Shown here piece after piece: positions 1 through 8,332 of a stretch of 64,000 nucleotides of DNA. The stretch is from Blastopirellula marina (GTDB lineage: Bacteria; Planctomycetota; Planctomycetia; Pirellulales; Pirellulaceae), in contig NZ_PUIA01000085.1 of assembly GCF_002967715.1 (NCBI RefSeq), positions 186,001 to 250,000 on the forward strand, read 5' to 3'. Both the position numbers and the translations under genes were made by a program. Every line of letters begins with the position of its first letter. Within the stretch, counting starts at the first letter, position 1. Under the pieces are notes generated by a model that was given only the letters and a program-made list of their open reading frames with translations, made no database searches and was not told the DNA's origin.

Positions 1-143
1 AATCGAAGAAGGTCGTGGCCTTGATTGCTTACCTCCAACGTTTGGGGACCGACTTGTTCAAAACGCCCCCCACTTCCGAAGAAGAATCGAACGAAAAGGC
101 AGCACCTGAAACCGAAGCAGAGGTCGCTCTGAGCAGCGAATAA
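1..143 (+). CDS. ccoO: cbb3-type cytochrome c oxidase subunit II (CcoO/FixO), C-terminal end only
   Basis: Only the last 46 codons are in the window, read in the frame that begins at base 3 and stops at TAA 141-143. The peptide has the run ALIAYLQRLGTDL, which matches the C-terminal end of CcoO, the membrane-anchored monoheme cytochrome c subunit of cbb3 oxidase. A Glu-rich tail follows. The heme site lies outside the window. Identification rests on this motif plus the ccoQ, ccoP, ccoG, ccoI and ccoS genes directly downstream. The stop is 11 bases before the next start, so these genes are almost certainly co-transcribed. Confidence 0.8.
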   Translation, partial: SKKVVALIAYLQRLGTDLFKTPPTSEEESNEKAAPETEAEVALSSE

Positions 144-154
144 GGATACCAAGC

Positions 155-325
155 ATGATTCGCGAACTACTCAACAGTGTGGAGTACGGCTGGATTGCCT
201 CGGCGGCGTTGGTGCTGTTCTTCGGCGTCTTCGTGGCAGTCACTATCCGTACGATGTTAACCGACAAAAAGACAACCGATTACCAGGCAGATATTCCTCT
301 AAACGACGGCCAGCGGAGAAATTGA
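155..325 (+). CDS. ccoQ: CcoQ-like small membrane subunit of cbb3 oxidase
   Basis: This 56-residue protein has one hydrophobic segment at about residues 13-32 (WIASAALVLFFGVFVAVTIR) followed by a polar tail, the usual build of CcoQ, the small subunit that stabilises the CcoNOP complex. It sits between ccoO and ccoP, where CcoQ is expected. Its stop TGA (323-325) overlaps the ATG of ccoP by one base, suggesting translational coupling. CcoQ proteins are poorly conserved, so the assignment rests on size, topology and position more than on residues. Confidence 0.75.
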   Translation: MIRELLNSVEYGWIASAALVLFFGVFVAVTIRTMLTDKKTTDYQADIPLNDGQRRN

Positions 326-1011
326 TGAGCACGAATACGGAAACGAAGACCGCTGCTGACGATGGGGGCATTCCCAGCGATCCTCTCACCGATCACTCGT
401 ACGACGGCATCCAGGAGTTCGACAACCCGATGCCTGGTTGGTGGAAGATGCTGTTTTTGCTGTCGATCCTGTACTCGATTGGCTACTGGGTCTACTACGA
501 AAACGGGATCACTCCGAATCGCTCGATCATCGCGGCTTACGACCGCGCACTGGCAGCCAACTTGCAGCAGCAGTTCGCCGAAATTGGCGACTTGCAGCCC
601 ACTCGAGAAATCATCTTGAAGTTCGCCGACGACCCCAAATGGCTGAAGGTCGGCGAGGTGGCCTTTCAAACGAACTGCACCAGTTGCCACGGTACCAAGG
701 CCGAAGGACGCGTTGGTCCTAATTTGACCGACGAGAAATGGAAAAACGTCAAGAAGGTAGAAGATATCGCCAAGGTGATCAACCACGGAGCGGCCGGCAA
801 TGCGATGCCTGCGTGGCAAAACAAATTGCACCCCAACGAAGTGGTTCTGTTGTCATCGTACCTGCTTTCGCTGAAGGGCTCGATCCCGTCAGGGGCAGGC
901 ATGAAATCGATCCCAGGCGAGATCCACGAGATTTCCGACCTAACGGCTGCCCCCGCGACCGAAGAGGCCCCAGCCGATACCACCACCAAACCGGCAGAAG
1001 CAAATGAGTGA
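325..1011 (+). CDS. ccoP: cbb3-type cytochrome c oxidase subunit III (CcoP/FixP), single heme c
   Basis: A 228-residue protein that passes electrons to the CcoN catalytic subunit. There is an N-terminal transmembrane helix (about residues 40-57, starting WWKMLFLLSILY) and one periplasmic cytochrome c domain with CTSCH at residues 118-122 and a later MP pair (NAMPAW) fitting the axial Met. Standard CcoP carries two CxxCH sites and is about 290-310 residues; here I see only one, and the protein is correspondingly shorter. A Pro/Ala/Thr-rich tail follows the heme domain. A TTG at 322 could add one residue; I prefer the ATG at 325. The last 8 bases overlap ccoG. Confidence 0.9.
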   Translation: MSTNTETKTAADDGGIPSDPLTDHSYDGIQEFDNPMPGWWKMLFLLSILYSIGYWVYYENGITPNRSIIAAYDRALAANLQQQFAEIGDLQPTREIILKFADDPKWLKVGEVAFQTNCTSCHGTKAEGRVGPNLTDEKWKNVKKVEDIAKVINHGAAGNAMPAWQNKLHPNEVVLLSSYLLSLKGSIPSGAGMKSIPGEIHEISDLTAAPATEEAPADTTTKPAEANE

Positions 1012-2386
1012 CGAGTTTTTAACTCCCGATGAGCATGTACTTTCGACGTTAGAATCGGACGGTTCGCGGCGGTGGCTCTTTCCGCGCTTATCGCGCGGTC
1101 ACTACTGGTATCTTCGCCGCATTGTGGGTTTCGCGCTGATCGCGATCTTTGTAGGCTTGCCTCACCTTTACATCAATGGCAAACCGAGCATCCTGCTCGA
1201 TATCACCCAGCGCGAGTTCACGATCTTCGGCTATACCTTTTTGCCGACCGATACGTTGCTGCTGGCGTTGTTGATGATTGGCATCTTCTTGACCATCTTT
1301 CTGCTGACGGCACTGCTGGGGCGAGTCTGGTGTGGGTGGGCTTGTCCGCAGACGGTTTATCTCGAATTCGTTTATCGCCCTATCGAACGATTCTTCCTCG
1401 GCACCAGTGGGCGTGGTGGTGTCCCCAACAGCAAGGTGCCTGGGTATCGCCGCGCGGCTTTGTACGGGGTGTATCTCCTCCTCTCGATGGGGCTGGCCCA
1501 TACGTTCCTGGCGTACTTTGTGGGGGTCGAACGACTGAGCCAATGGGTTCGACAGTCCCCTTTCGAGCACCCCGGCCCGTTCCTGGTGATGGCCCTGACC
1601 ACCGGGCTGATGATGTTCGACTTTGTCTTTTTCCGCGAACAGCTTTGCCTGATTGCCTGTCCTTACGGTCGCTTTCAATCGGTTCTGCTCGACCGCAACT
1701 CGCTGATCGTGGCCTACGATACGATCCGCGGTGAGCCACGCGGCAAGCGAAAACACGAACTGCCGATCATCTCGGAACAACAAGGAGACTGCATCGATTG
1801 TGGTTTGTGCGTGCGAACCTGTCCGACCGGCATCGACATCCGCGACGGCCTGCAGATGGAATGTGTTCACTGCACGCAGTGTATCGATGCCTGCGACGAA
1901 ATCATGACCAAGATCGATCGCCCCACAGGGCTGATCCGCTATTCCAGCCAGGAAGCGATCGAAGGGGGAAAGCAAAAGTTCCTGCGTCCCCGCGTGATCG
2001 TCTACCCAGCCCTGCTGACCATTGTGATTGCCATCATGGTCGTCACCTTTGCCAATAAGAAGTCGTTTGACGTGACGCTCATCCGCGGCGTGGGGATTCC
2101 TTTCTCGATCGCCCAGGATGGCCACGTGGAAAATGCCTTGCAACTGAAGATCGTGAACCGCCTGGAAGCGACCGACGAGCTAAACGTTACTATCGAACCA
2201 GAGACGCTGAAGCTGGATATTGCCGAGAAAGTCATCCTCGACCCGAAGGCCACCAAGACCGTTCCGATTGTCGTGGTTGCCAATCGATCTGACTTCCAGG
2301 GAGGTAAGATCCGTGCCACGATTCAAATCCAAAGCACCCAATCCAACAACGTACGGAGAGTCGAATGTCAAATCTTCGGACCTTAG
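1004..2386 (+). CDS. ccoG: Cytochrome c oxidase accessory protein CcoG/FixG (membrane ferredoxin-like)
   Basis: A 460-residue membrane iron-sulfur protein involved in copper handling for cbb3 oxidase assembly. Hydrophobic helices occupy the N-terminal half, including the family motif WCGWACPQTVYLEF near residue 110. Two 4Fe-4S binding runs follow: CIDCGLCVRTCP starting near residue 263, then CVHCTQCIDACD. Another transmembrane helix lies near residue 335, followed by an immunoglobulin-like C-terminal domain typical of FixG. Length matches the family. It overlaps ccoP by 8 bases and the next gene by 22 bases, so it belongs to the same transcript. Confidence 0.95.
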   Translation: MSDEFLTPDEHVLSTLESDGSRRWLFPRLSRGHYWYLRRIVGFALIAIFVGLPHLYINGKPSILLDITQREFTIFGYTFLPTDTLLLALLMIGIFLTIFLLTALLGRVWCGWACPQTVYLEFVYRPIERFFLGTSGRGGVPNSKVPGYRRAALYGVYLLLSMGLAHTFLAYFVGVERLSQWVRQSPFEHPGPFLVMALTTGLMMFDFVFFREQLCLIACPYGRFQSVLLDRNSLIVAYDTIRGEPRGKRKHELPIISEQQGDCIDCGLCVRTCPTGIDIRDGLQMECVHCTQCIDACDEIMTKIDRPTGLIRYSSQEAIEGGKQKFLRPRVIVYPALLTIVIAIMVVTFANKKSFDVTLIRGVGIPFSIAQDGHVENALQLKIVNRLEATDELNVTIEPETLKLDIAEKVILDPKATKTVPIVVVANRSDFQGGKIRATIQIQSTQSNNVRRVECQIFGP

Positions 2387-2610
2387 AAACACCCCCTACT
2401 GTTGAGACGGCAGTCGCCGAACTGAACGCCAAGTGGATTTGGGGAGGCGTCATCATTGGATTGCTGACAATGCAGATCGTGATGTGCGTTGTGGCCGCCA
2501 TCCTGGCCGTGCAGTCCGAGGCGACCAATATCCTGCCCGACTATTACCAGAACGCGGTGCATTACGACGACACGACGCACGCTCCGCCACACTTAACCAG
2601 CCCAGAATAA
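2365..2610 (+). CDS. FixH-like short membrane protein (N-terminal FixH region only)
   Basis: This 81-residue protein has one membrane helix (about residues 28-50) and, just after it, the motif DYYQNAVHYDD, resembling the conserved DYYxKAxxYD run that follows the helix in FixH/CcoH. Usual FixH is about 150 residues with a periplasmic domain after this motif; here the protein ends about 10 residues later. It lies where fixH belongs, between ccoG and the TauE-type gene and ahead of ccoI. It may be a minimal FixH, or the periplasmic domain may have been lost. The start overlaps ccoG by 22 bases. Confidence 0.65.
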   Translation: MSNLRTLETPPTVETAVAELNAKWIWGGVIIGLLTMQIVMCVVAAILAVQSEATNILPDYYQNAVHYDDTTHAPPHLTSPE

Positions 2611-2612
2611 CC

Positions 2613-3398
2613 ATGGAAGCAGTTTCGATCGGCCTGATTATTCTCACCGCGAGCCTCGCCGGCAGTGGACACTGCGTTGGTATGTGCGGACCTTTCGCGA
2701 TACTTGCCGGTCAGTCCCAGTCGCCAAGCCTTTTGGGACGAACGCTGGCCGTGGGAAATTATCACGTCGGGCGACTACTGACCTATCTGCTGCTGGGTCT
2801 CATCGCAGGCAGTGCCGGTTCATTGGTCGATGTGGGGGGCAGCGCGATGGGCCTGCAACGGCTGGCGGCCTGGTTCACCGGTTCGATCATGATCGCCTAT
2901 GGGGTGTTTGCGATTTTGAGGTTTTCCCGCCTCGGTTCGTTGCACTTCGCGTTGCCGGAAAAAGTGGGCAACCTGGTTCAGAAAGCATTTCGCTGGACGG
3001 GACATTTGTCTGGGAATACGCGTGCATTAGCGATTGGCGGCATCACCGCGTGGCTTCCTTGCGGGTGGTTGTATGCATTCGTGCTGATTGCTTTAGGCAC
3101 GTCCAGTCCCTGGTCGGGTCTTCTGGTCATGCTGATCTTCTGGCTCGGAACGATCCCACTGCTTTCGGTTTTCGTCTTCGGAATTCAGAAGCTCTCGCAG
3201 CCATGGAAGAAATGGTTGCCCATGGCAACCGCCGTGCTGCTGATTGTCAGTGGGGTGTTCACGTTGTCGGTTCGTGCCCAAGCGGTGTTCGATTCGCTGG
3301 ATGTCAATATCTCGCAGTCGCAAACAACCCGCGAAGCCATCCAGCAGGCCAGCACCACGCCCCTGCCCTGCTGCCACTGCGAGACATCGTGCGAGTAG
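2613..3398 (+). CDS. Sulfite exporter TauE/SafE-family membrane protein of the cbb3 cluster
   Basis: A 261-residue polytopic membrane protein with about six hydrophobic helices. The N-terminal motif GSGHCVGMCGPF is diagnostic for the branch of TauE/SafE proteins encoded in ccoGHIS clusters; its paired Cys residues in the first helix suggest metal or redox handling, and this branch is thought to assist copper delivery or cytochrome maturation rather than export sulfite. The C-terminus ends in a Cys-rich tail (CCHCETSC), another possible metal site. The reading frame is open upstream, but ATG 2613, two bases after the preceding stop, is the sensible start. One base separates its stop from the ccoI start. 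Confidence 0.85.
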   Translation: MEAVSIGLIILTASLAGSGHCVGMCGPFAILAGQSQSPSLLGRTLAVGNYHVGRLLTYLLLGLIAGSAGSLVDVGGSAMGLQRLAAWFTGSIMIAYGVFAILRFSRLGSLHFALPEKVGNLVQKAFRWTGHLSGNTRALAIGGITAWLPCGWLYAFVLIALGTSSPWSGLLVMLIFWLGTIPLLSVFVFGIQKLSQPWKKWLPMATAVLLIVSGVFTLSVRAQAVFDSLDVNISQSQTTREAIQQASTTPLPCCHCETSCE

Positions 3399-3399
3399 A

Positions 3400-5889
3400 A
3401 TGATCGTCAAATCAACGGCAATCCGATCAGCGAAGACAGATGTCGAGTGCACGCACTGCGGCTTGCCGGTACCGTCGCATTTGATCGCCGAAGAAGCCGA
3501 GAACCAATTCTGCTGCCACGGTTGCGCGACGGCTTACCGGATTCTGCAAGAGTTCGACGGATACGACCCCGAGTTTCTGCAGCAAACGCGCAGCGCTGCC
3601 AGAAAGCAAACGGCTGCTCAGAGTTACGAGCACCTCGATCATCCCGCTTATCAGCAGAAATACGTCCACGAAGTTTCGCCTGGCATTTCCCGGACGAAAT
3701 TCCTGCTCGGCGGCGTTCACTGTGCGAGTTGCCTGTTCGTGATCGAGAAGCTCCCCGAGTTCTTGCCTGGGGTCGTTACGACGCGGATGAACCTGACGGC
3801 CATGACCGTTACCGTTGAGTGGCATACAGCCTCGACACAACTATCGGAAATCGCTGACACGCTCGATCGACTAGGGTACCCGCCGTTTCCTCCCTTGGCC
3901 GACAAGCGAGAGCAACTCGAACAGGTCGAATCGCATCGGCAACTCATTCGCCTGGCGGTTGCTGGTGCCTGTGCCGGCAATACGATGCTGGTCGCCGTCG
4001 CGTTGTATTTCGGCTGGTTTTCCGGAATGAGTGCCGAGTTCCTGCATCTGTTTCGCTGGACCAGTGCAGGGCTTGCAATGGTTTGCCTGGTCTGGCCTGG
4101 CTCGGTCTTCTTCCGCGGGGCCTGGCAGGCAATCCGGACGCGTACATCGCATATGGACCTGCCGGTTGCACTTGGACTATCGGCCGGAGCAGCCATGGGA
4201 ATCGCCAATACGATTCTGCAGCGCGGCGAGATTTACTTCGACTCGTTAACCGTTTTGGTCTTTCTGCTGCTGGTTGGACGGTACATCCAATATGGTCAGC
4301 AGCGGCAGGCGATTCGGCAGGTATCTCTGCTTCATGCAATGTTGCCACGCGCGGTATCTCGTCTGGTTCGGCCAGTGCCAGATGCAGATACCGAATCGGT
4401 ACCAATTGAAGCCATTCAACCGGGGGATTGGATTCATGTTCGGGCTGGGGACGTGATACCCGTCGATGGGAATCTCGTTCGTGGATCCACCCTGGTTGAT
4501 CTTTCGATCCTCACCGGCGAATCGCGTGGCATCGAAGTCCAGCAGGGGGAAGCCGTTTATAGCGGCAGCACGAACATCAGCAGTTCAATCATTATCGAAA
4601 CGACGCTCGTCGGAACCGATACCCGTATTGGCAAGATTTGCGAACTCGTCGATGAAGAGATTCGCAGCCGCACGCCGATCGTGCAATTCGCCAATCGCAT
4701 CGGGAACTATTTCGTGGGGATCGTGCTGATCCTGGCCGTCATCACGGTGGCCATCTGGATGTCGTCAGGCCTGGAAGTCGCAATCAACCATGCGATGGCC
4801 CTGCTGATTGTGGCCTGTCCGTGTGCGCTTGGACTGGCGACCCCTTTCTCGGTAGCGTTTGCCCAAGGAAGAGCTGCGGCGCGGGGAATCCTGGTAAAGT
4901 CAGGCGAGGTATTTGAATCGCTGGCACGCCCAGGCATGATCTGGCTCGACAAAACAGGCACGATCACCGAAGGTCGCATGCGACTGATCGAGTATATCGG
5001 AGATCACGACATTCAGCCGGTGATTGAACTGCTGGAACGTCAAACGGTGCACCCGATCGCATCCGCACTGATCAGCAGCCTGAACGTTGCCGAGGCTGCT
5101 CGTTTACCCCAATCGGCATTGAGTCAGTTCGTCGTGCTTCCTGGCATCGGGATTCAAGCCGAGGTCAATGGTCAGATCATTCAAGTCGGCTCGGATAAGC
5201 TTCTCGCAGAGTCGTCGACCCGCATCAGCGATAACCTGCGTACTGCCGTAAACAACTTTCATCATCGAGGGCTGACGACCGTATTGGTGGTGCAAAACGA
5301 CCAGGTCGTCGCGGTGGCAGCGATGGGAGACCAGATTCGCTCGGACGCGAAAACCACCATCAACGAACTTGTCCGTTTAGGTTGGGAAGTGGGTATTCTT
5401 TCCGGCGATCACCAGGAGGTCGCCTCACAAGTCGGGCAAGAGATTGGTATCAAGCCACAGCATATCCAGGGACATCTGACACCTGAACAGAAACTGGCCG
5501 TTGTACAGCACTGGGGCACATCGCGAACCGTGGTAATGGTTGGCGACGGCGTGAACGACAGTGCGGCACTCGCGGCGGCATCGGTTGGCATTGCAGTGAA
5601 AGGTGGTGCCGAGGCGAGCTTGAAAGCGGCCAATGTCTATCTGACCCGCGATGGAGTTCAGTCGATTTTGGAGGCCATCACTGGCTCGAAGCAGACCCTG
5701 AGGACAATTCACGCCACATTTGCCATTTCACTTTGTTACAACGCATTTGCCGTACTGCTGGCGATGGCAGGCGTGATCAATCCGATCCTGGCCGCGATCT
5801 TGATGCCGATCAGTTCCCTTTCTGTCCTGGCCGTGGCCGCTTCCAACAGGGCATTCCGAAACACACCTAGCCAACAGGCCCAACCATGA
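3400..5889 (+). CDS. ccoI: Copper-translocating P1B-type ATPase CcoI/FixI
   Basis: An 829-residue heavy-metal P-type ATPase, expected to export copper for cbb3 oxidase assembly. In order: an N-terminal Cys-rich metal-binding segment (CTHCG near residue 16, CCHGC near 38); an HMA domain with GVHCASC near residue 106; transmembrane helices with the ion-path motif CPCALG near 473; the phosphorylation site DKTGT near 517; the HP motif (VHPIA); and the hinge GDGVNDSAA near 715. All hallmark residues are present, so it should be active. The frame is open upstream to 3244 inside the TauE-type gene, but ATG 3400 directly after that gene's stop fits best. The stop overlaps ccoS in an ATGA junction. 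Confidence 0.95.
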   Translation: MIVKSTAIRSAKTDVECTHCGLPVPSHLIAEEAENQFCCHGCATAYRILQEFDGYDPEFLQQTRSAARKQTAAQSYEHLDHPAYQQKYVHEVSPGISRTKFLLGGVHCASCLFVIEKLPEFLPGVVTTRMNLTAMTVTVEWHTASTQLSEIADTLDRLGYPPFPPLADKREQLEQVESHRQLIRLAVAGACAGNTMLVAVALYFGWFSGMSAEFLHLFRWTSAGLAMVCLVWPGSVFFRGAWQAIRTRTSHMDLPVALGLSAGAAMGIANTILQRGEIYFDSLTVLVFLLLVGRYIQYGQQRQAIRQVSLLHAMLPRAVSRLVRPVPDADTESVPIEAIQPGDWIHVRAGDVIPVDGNLVRGSTLVDLSILTGESRGIEVQQGEAVYSGSTNISSSIIIETTLVGTDTRIGKICELVDEEIRSRTPIVQFANRIGNYFVGIVLILAVITVAIWMSSGLEVAINHAMALLIVACPCALGLATPFSVAFAQGRAAARGILVKSGEVFESLARPGMIWLDKTGTITEGRMRLIEYIGDHDIQPVIELLERQTVHPIASALISSLNVAEAARLPQSALSQFVVLPGIGIQAEVNGQIIQVGSDKLLAESSTRISDNLRTAVNNFHHRGLTTVLVVQNDQVVAVAAMGDQIRSDAKTTINELVRLGWEVGILSGDHQEVASQVGQEIGIKPQHIQGHLTPEQKLAVVQHWGTSRTVVMVGDGVNDSAALAAASVGIAVKGGAEASLKAANVYLTRDGVQSILEAITGSKQTLRTIHATFAISLCYNAFAVLLAMAGVINPILAAILMPISSLSVLAVAASNRAFRNTPSQQAQP

Positions 5890-6041
5890 GCGTCATCTAC
5901 ATTGCCTTGCCAATCGCGCTATTCATGGCCGCGCTGGCGGTTACCGGGTTTGTGTGGTCGGTCCGTGAAGGACAACTCGACGATCTGCAAACCCCAGCCA
6001 TTCGCGTCCTGGAAGAAGACAAAGTCAAGCCGAAGCGGTAG
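5886..6041 (+). CDS. ccoS: cbb3-type oxidase assembly protein CcoS
   Basis: A 51-residue protein with one N-terminal transmembrane helix (residues 3-25), then the conserved run [11 protein letters not shown] found in CcoS just after the helix, and a charged tail. CcoS is needed for insertion of heme and copper into cbb3 oxidase. The start overlaps the stop of ccoI (ATGA at 5886-5889). It is the last gene of the cluster; a tandem repeat array begins 15 bases after its stop. Confidence 0.9.
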   Translation: MSVIYIALPIALFMAALAVTGFVWSVREGQLDDLQTPAIRVLEEDKVKPKR

Positions 6042-6055
6042 GTAAGCGCCTCAAA

Positions 6056-6185
6056 CATCGTCGGCCAGCATCGTCGGCCAGCATCATCGGCCAGCATCAT
6101 CGGCCAGCATCATCGGCCAGCATCATCGGCCAGCATCATCGGTCAGCATCATCGGTCAGCATCATCGGTCAGCATCATCGGTCAC
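6056..6185. repeat. 13-bp tandem repeat array, ten units
   Basis: Ten head-to-tail copies of a 13-base unit. Units 1-2 read catcgtcggccag, units 3-6 catcatcggccag, units 7-9 catcatcggtcag, and unit 10 ends in c. The variants occur in blocks, as expected from slippage or unequal crossing-over that spreads point changes outward. Because 13 is not a multiple of three the array cannot encode a periodic peptide, and it lies between ccoS and the next gene. There are no spacers, so this is not a CRISPR array. Its function is unknown; variable copy number between strains is likely. Confidence 0.95.
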
Positions 6186-6382
6186 TGCAAAACGAATCGC
6201 TGCCTGAGCGAATCGAGGGAAAAGGTGCCCGATCTGCCAAGACGTTGTATTACGGGAAGAGCTATTCTCCTGTTTAGAACTTTCTTATCTGTTGAGGTCA
6301 CTTTCCTCGCGGAAGCGCGCCCTCGTCGTACACGAGTTCCTCGCCAAGCACCCCGCCTCCCTCCATCTTGATTGGTTTCACC

Positions 6383-7648
6383 ATGCATCCCCTGAACCTA
6401 TCTCGCCGAGACGTTCTCAAAACCAGTTTAGCTGCCGGAACGGCATTCGCCTTTTGGCCGCTGGGCAGCACGTTGGGGGCAACCTCTTTTCAAAGCGACT
6501 TGCCGGTCGAAGTGGTAACCAAGGGCCCCAGGCATCATTGGTTTGGGTACTACGACAAACTCCAGTTCGATCCAACTGGGCGCTACCTGTTGAGCATGGA
6601 GATCGACTTTGAACATCGCAAACCGACACCAGAAGACGAAATCGGCTTGGGAGTGATCGACCTGCAAGAGGGGAACAAGTGGACCGAACTGGGCAGGACC
6701 ACGGCTTGGGGCTGGCAGCAAGGATGTATGCTGCAATGGATACCAGGCACCGAAACGAAAGTCATCTGGAACGTGCGTCACCCAGACCGCTATGGAGCAC
6801 GTATCCTCGACATTGCCACTGGCGAGACCTTAGAGGTCGACCAACCGGTGTACGCACTAAGCCCCGATGGCAAATCGGCGGTCACGGCTGACTTCCGCCG
6901 GATCAATGACGTCCGCCCTGGTTACGGTTACGTTGGATTGCCTGATCCGCACGTCGATGACAATGCTCCGGCGAACTCTGGTATTTTCCACGTCGACCTC
7001 GTCACGGGAAAATCCAAGCTGATCATTTCCCTGGCAGAAATCGTCAAGCATGGTGAAGTTCCGTGGGATGGCCCGAACGTCAAGCACTACGTAAACCATT
7101 TGCTGGTCAATCCGAACGGTACGCGATTCGAATTCCTGCACCGAAGCCGGCTGACCGATGGGAAGCGGAAGACGCGGATGCTGACCGCGAACCTCGATGG
7201 CAGCAACATGCGGGTTTTGGACGCCAACGGCATGACGTCGCATTTCATCTGGCGCGATCCCAAGCACATCCTGGCCTGGAGCAATCAACCTTCCCATGGC
7301 AACGCGTTCTACGTTTTCAGCGATGAGTCCCAACCAAAGATCGAGGCCATCGGCACCGAGGTAATGAAGCGTGACGGGCACTGCACCTACTTGCCCAATC
7401 GCGATTGGATCGTGAATGATACGTACCCCGATGCCCAGCGGTATCAAACGGTTTACCTGTATCACGTACCGACTGGCAAACGGATTGATGTCGCCAAGTT
7501 CCAGGCCCCCAAGGTCTACACCGGCGAATGGCGCTGTGATACACACCCGCGACATAGCCCCGACGGACGCTACCTGGTCGTCGATGCTCCCTTTGAAAAC
7601 CAAGGACGCCAACTGCACGTGGTCGATATTTCGTCGATCGTTGGCTAA
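6383..7648 (+). CDS. Tat-exported beta-propeller-like protein, function unknown
   Basis: A 421-residue protein starting with a twin-arginine leader (SRRDVLKTSLAAGTAFAF, residues 7-24), so it is probably folded in the cytoplasm and exported. The mature part has repeated patterns such as ALSPDGKSAV and HSPDGRYLVVD, alternating with Asp/Gly turns. This suggests a TolB/WD40-like or oligogalacturonate-lyase-like propeller. His-rich spots (PRHHWFGYYDK, CDTHPRHSPDG) could bind metal. I do not recognise a defined enzyme family. A TTG at 6368 would add five residues; ATG 6383 gives the cleaner Tat signal. A strong terminator follows, so it is probably transcribed alone. Confidence 0.75.
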   Translation: MHPLNLSRRDVLKTSLAAGTAFAFWPLGSTLGATSFQSDLPVEVVTKGPRHHWFGYYDKLQFDPTGRYLLSMEIDFEHRKPTPEDEIGLGVIDLQEGNKWTELGRTTAWGWQQGCMLQWIPGTETKVIWNVRHPDRYGARILDIATGETLEVDQPVYALSPDGKSAVTADFRRINDVRPGYGYVGLPDPHVDDNAPANSGIFHVDLVTGKSKLIISLAEIVKHGEVPWDGPNVKHYVNHLLVNPNGTRFEFLHRSRLTDGKRKTRMLTANLDGSNMRVLDANGMTSHFIWRDPKHILAWSNQPSHGNAFYVFSDESQPKIEAIGTEVMKRDGHCTYLPNRDWIVNDTYPDAQRYQTVYLYHVPTGKRIDVAKFQAPKVYTGEWRCDTHPRHSPDGRYLVVDAPFENQGRQLHVVDISSIVG

Positions 7649-7692
7649 GCAGAAGAACTCAGCAATCTGCCCACAAAGAAGACTGGGCCGCC

Positions 7693-7736
7693 AACGAAAA
7701 AACACCGAGAGCAGTCACTCTCGGTGTTTTTTCGTT
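7693..7736 (+). terminator. Perfect 19-bp stem terminator, probably bidirectional
   Basis: The left arm aacgaaaaaacaccgagag (7693-7711) is perfectly complementary to 7718-7736 around a 6-base loop. The right arm carries a run of six T and the left arm a run of six A, so it can act as an intrinsic terminator in both directions. It closes the Tat-protein gene and marks the last ordinary chromosomal position before the proposed island. Confidence 0.85.
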
Positions 7737-7739
7737 AAC

Positions 7740-7890
7740 TCGATTGTCGGCGGATATTCCGCTGCAAAGAAAGGCTCCCCCGGCAGGACCCTCTTCGTGA
7801 ATGTTCTCTGTATTGGATTTAGCGCTATCCGATTGAGGGGAAGGGGTTTAAAGATTCCGCGTTTCTTTCGGTCTACCCTTGCGCGAAGCG
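7740..7890 (+). repeat. Diverged direct repeat, copy A
   Basis: This stretch aligns by eye with 9298-9450. The best block is accctcttcgtgaatgttct, identical at 7788-7807 and matching 9346-9365 except possibly at the first base, and shared motifs continue (gattccg, ctttcggt). Each copy is preceded by a hairpin and gttaac. I judge overall similarity to be roughly two thirds, so the duplication is old. It contains the tRNA-like 20-mer. No coding content is evident. Confidence 0.6.
7770..7789 (+). repeat. Putative attL: 20-bp copy of the tRNA-Asn 3' end
   Basis: aaaggctcccccggcaggac is identical to 27025-27044, where it covers the discriminator, the 3' acceptor strand and part of the T arm of tRNA-Asn (read on the minus strand). 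After base 7789 the match to the tRNA stops (ccctcttcg here, tcgaacctg there). The rest of a tRNA is absent, so this is a fragment, as expected for the distal end of an integrated element. Confidence 0.5.
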
Positions 7891-7914
7891 AACTCTTTCC
7901 TGAATTGCCGAGGG

Positions 7915-8130
7915 TTTGGCCAATCGCACTTCGACTTCATCGTCCGTGAATATGTCGAGCACTACCACGAAGAACGCCCGCACCAAGGCATTGGCAATGT
8001 GCTGCTCTCAAGAAGAAGCGAGCCGGAGAATGAAGATGTGGACGATGAAGTTACCTTCCTCAGTATGGCTGATATCCGGTGCAAGACGCGGCTGGGTGGG
8101 ATCCTGAAGTCTTACACTCGCGCTGCTTGA
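7915..8130 (+). pseudogene. Transposase/integrase-core fragment (C-terminal end)
   Basis: The frame from about 7915 to the stop at 8130 contains HFDFIVREYVEHYHEERPHQ, the typical end of the DDE integrase core of planctomycete insertion-sequence transposases (the E-x-Y-N/H-x-x-R-P-H-x-x-x motif family). A further 45 residues run to the stop. The catalytic DDE region and any start are missing: upstream of 7915 the frame loses similarity and enters the diverged repeat. It is a decayed remnant and supports past insertion activity at this boundary. Confidence 0.65.
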
Positions 8131-8332
8131 ATTGGGTTCGGGTAATCGATTTGCATCTTCCTCTACAATAAAGATCGGTGCCTGTCGTGGATTTGGCTTG
8201 GTTCTGGTTCGTTGGTTCGATCTTATCAATTGAAATCGTCATTTCCTATTAGCATTCGGAATCGTGATCCGTCGGAGTTTTGCTCGGAAATTGCTACTGA
8301 TCTCAATTGGTATCGTTTTTGTACAGGGCGTT

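Noticed and set aside
1088-2143. Long antisense open frame across ccoG
   Set aside because: It is the mirror of a real GC-rich gene with clear iron-sulfur motifs; the antisense protein has no domain and no start signal.
6056-6185. Possible CRISPR array
   Set aside because: Units are 13 bases, head to tail, without spacers, and no cas gene is near.
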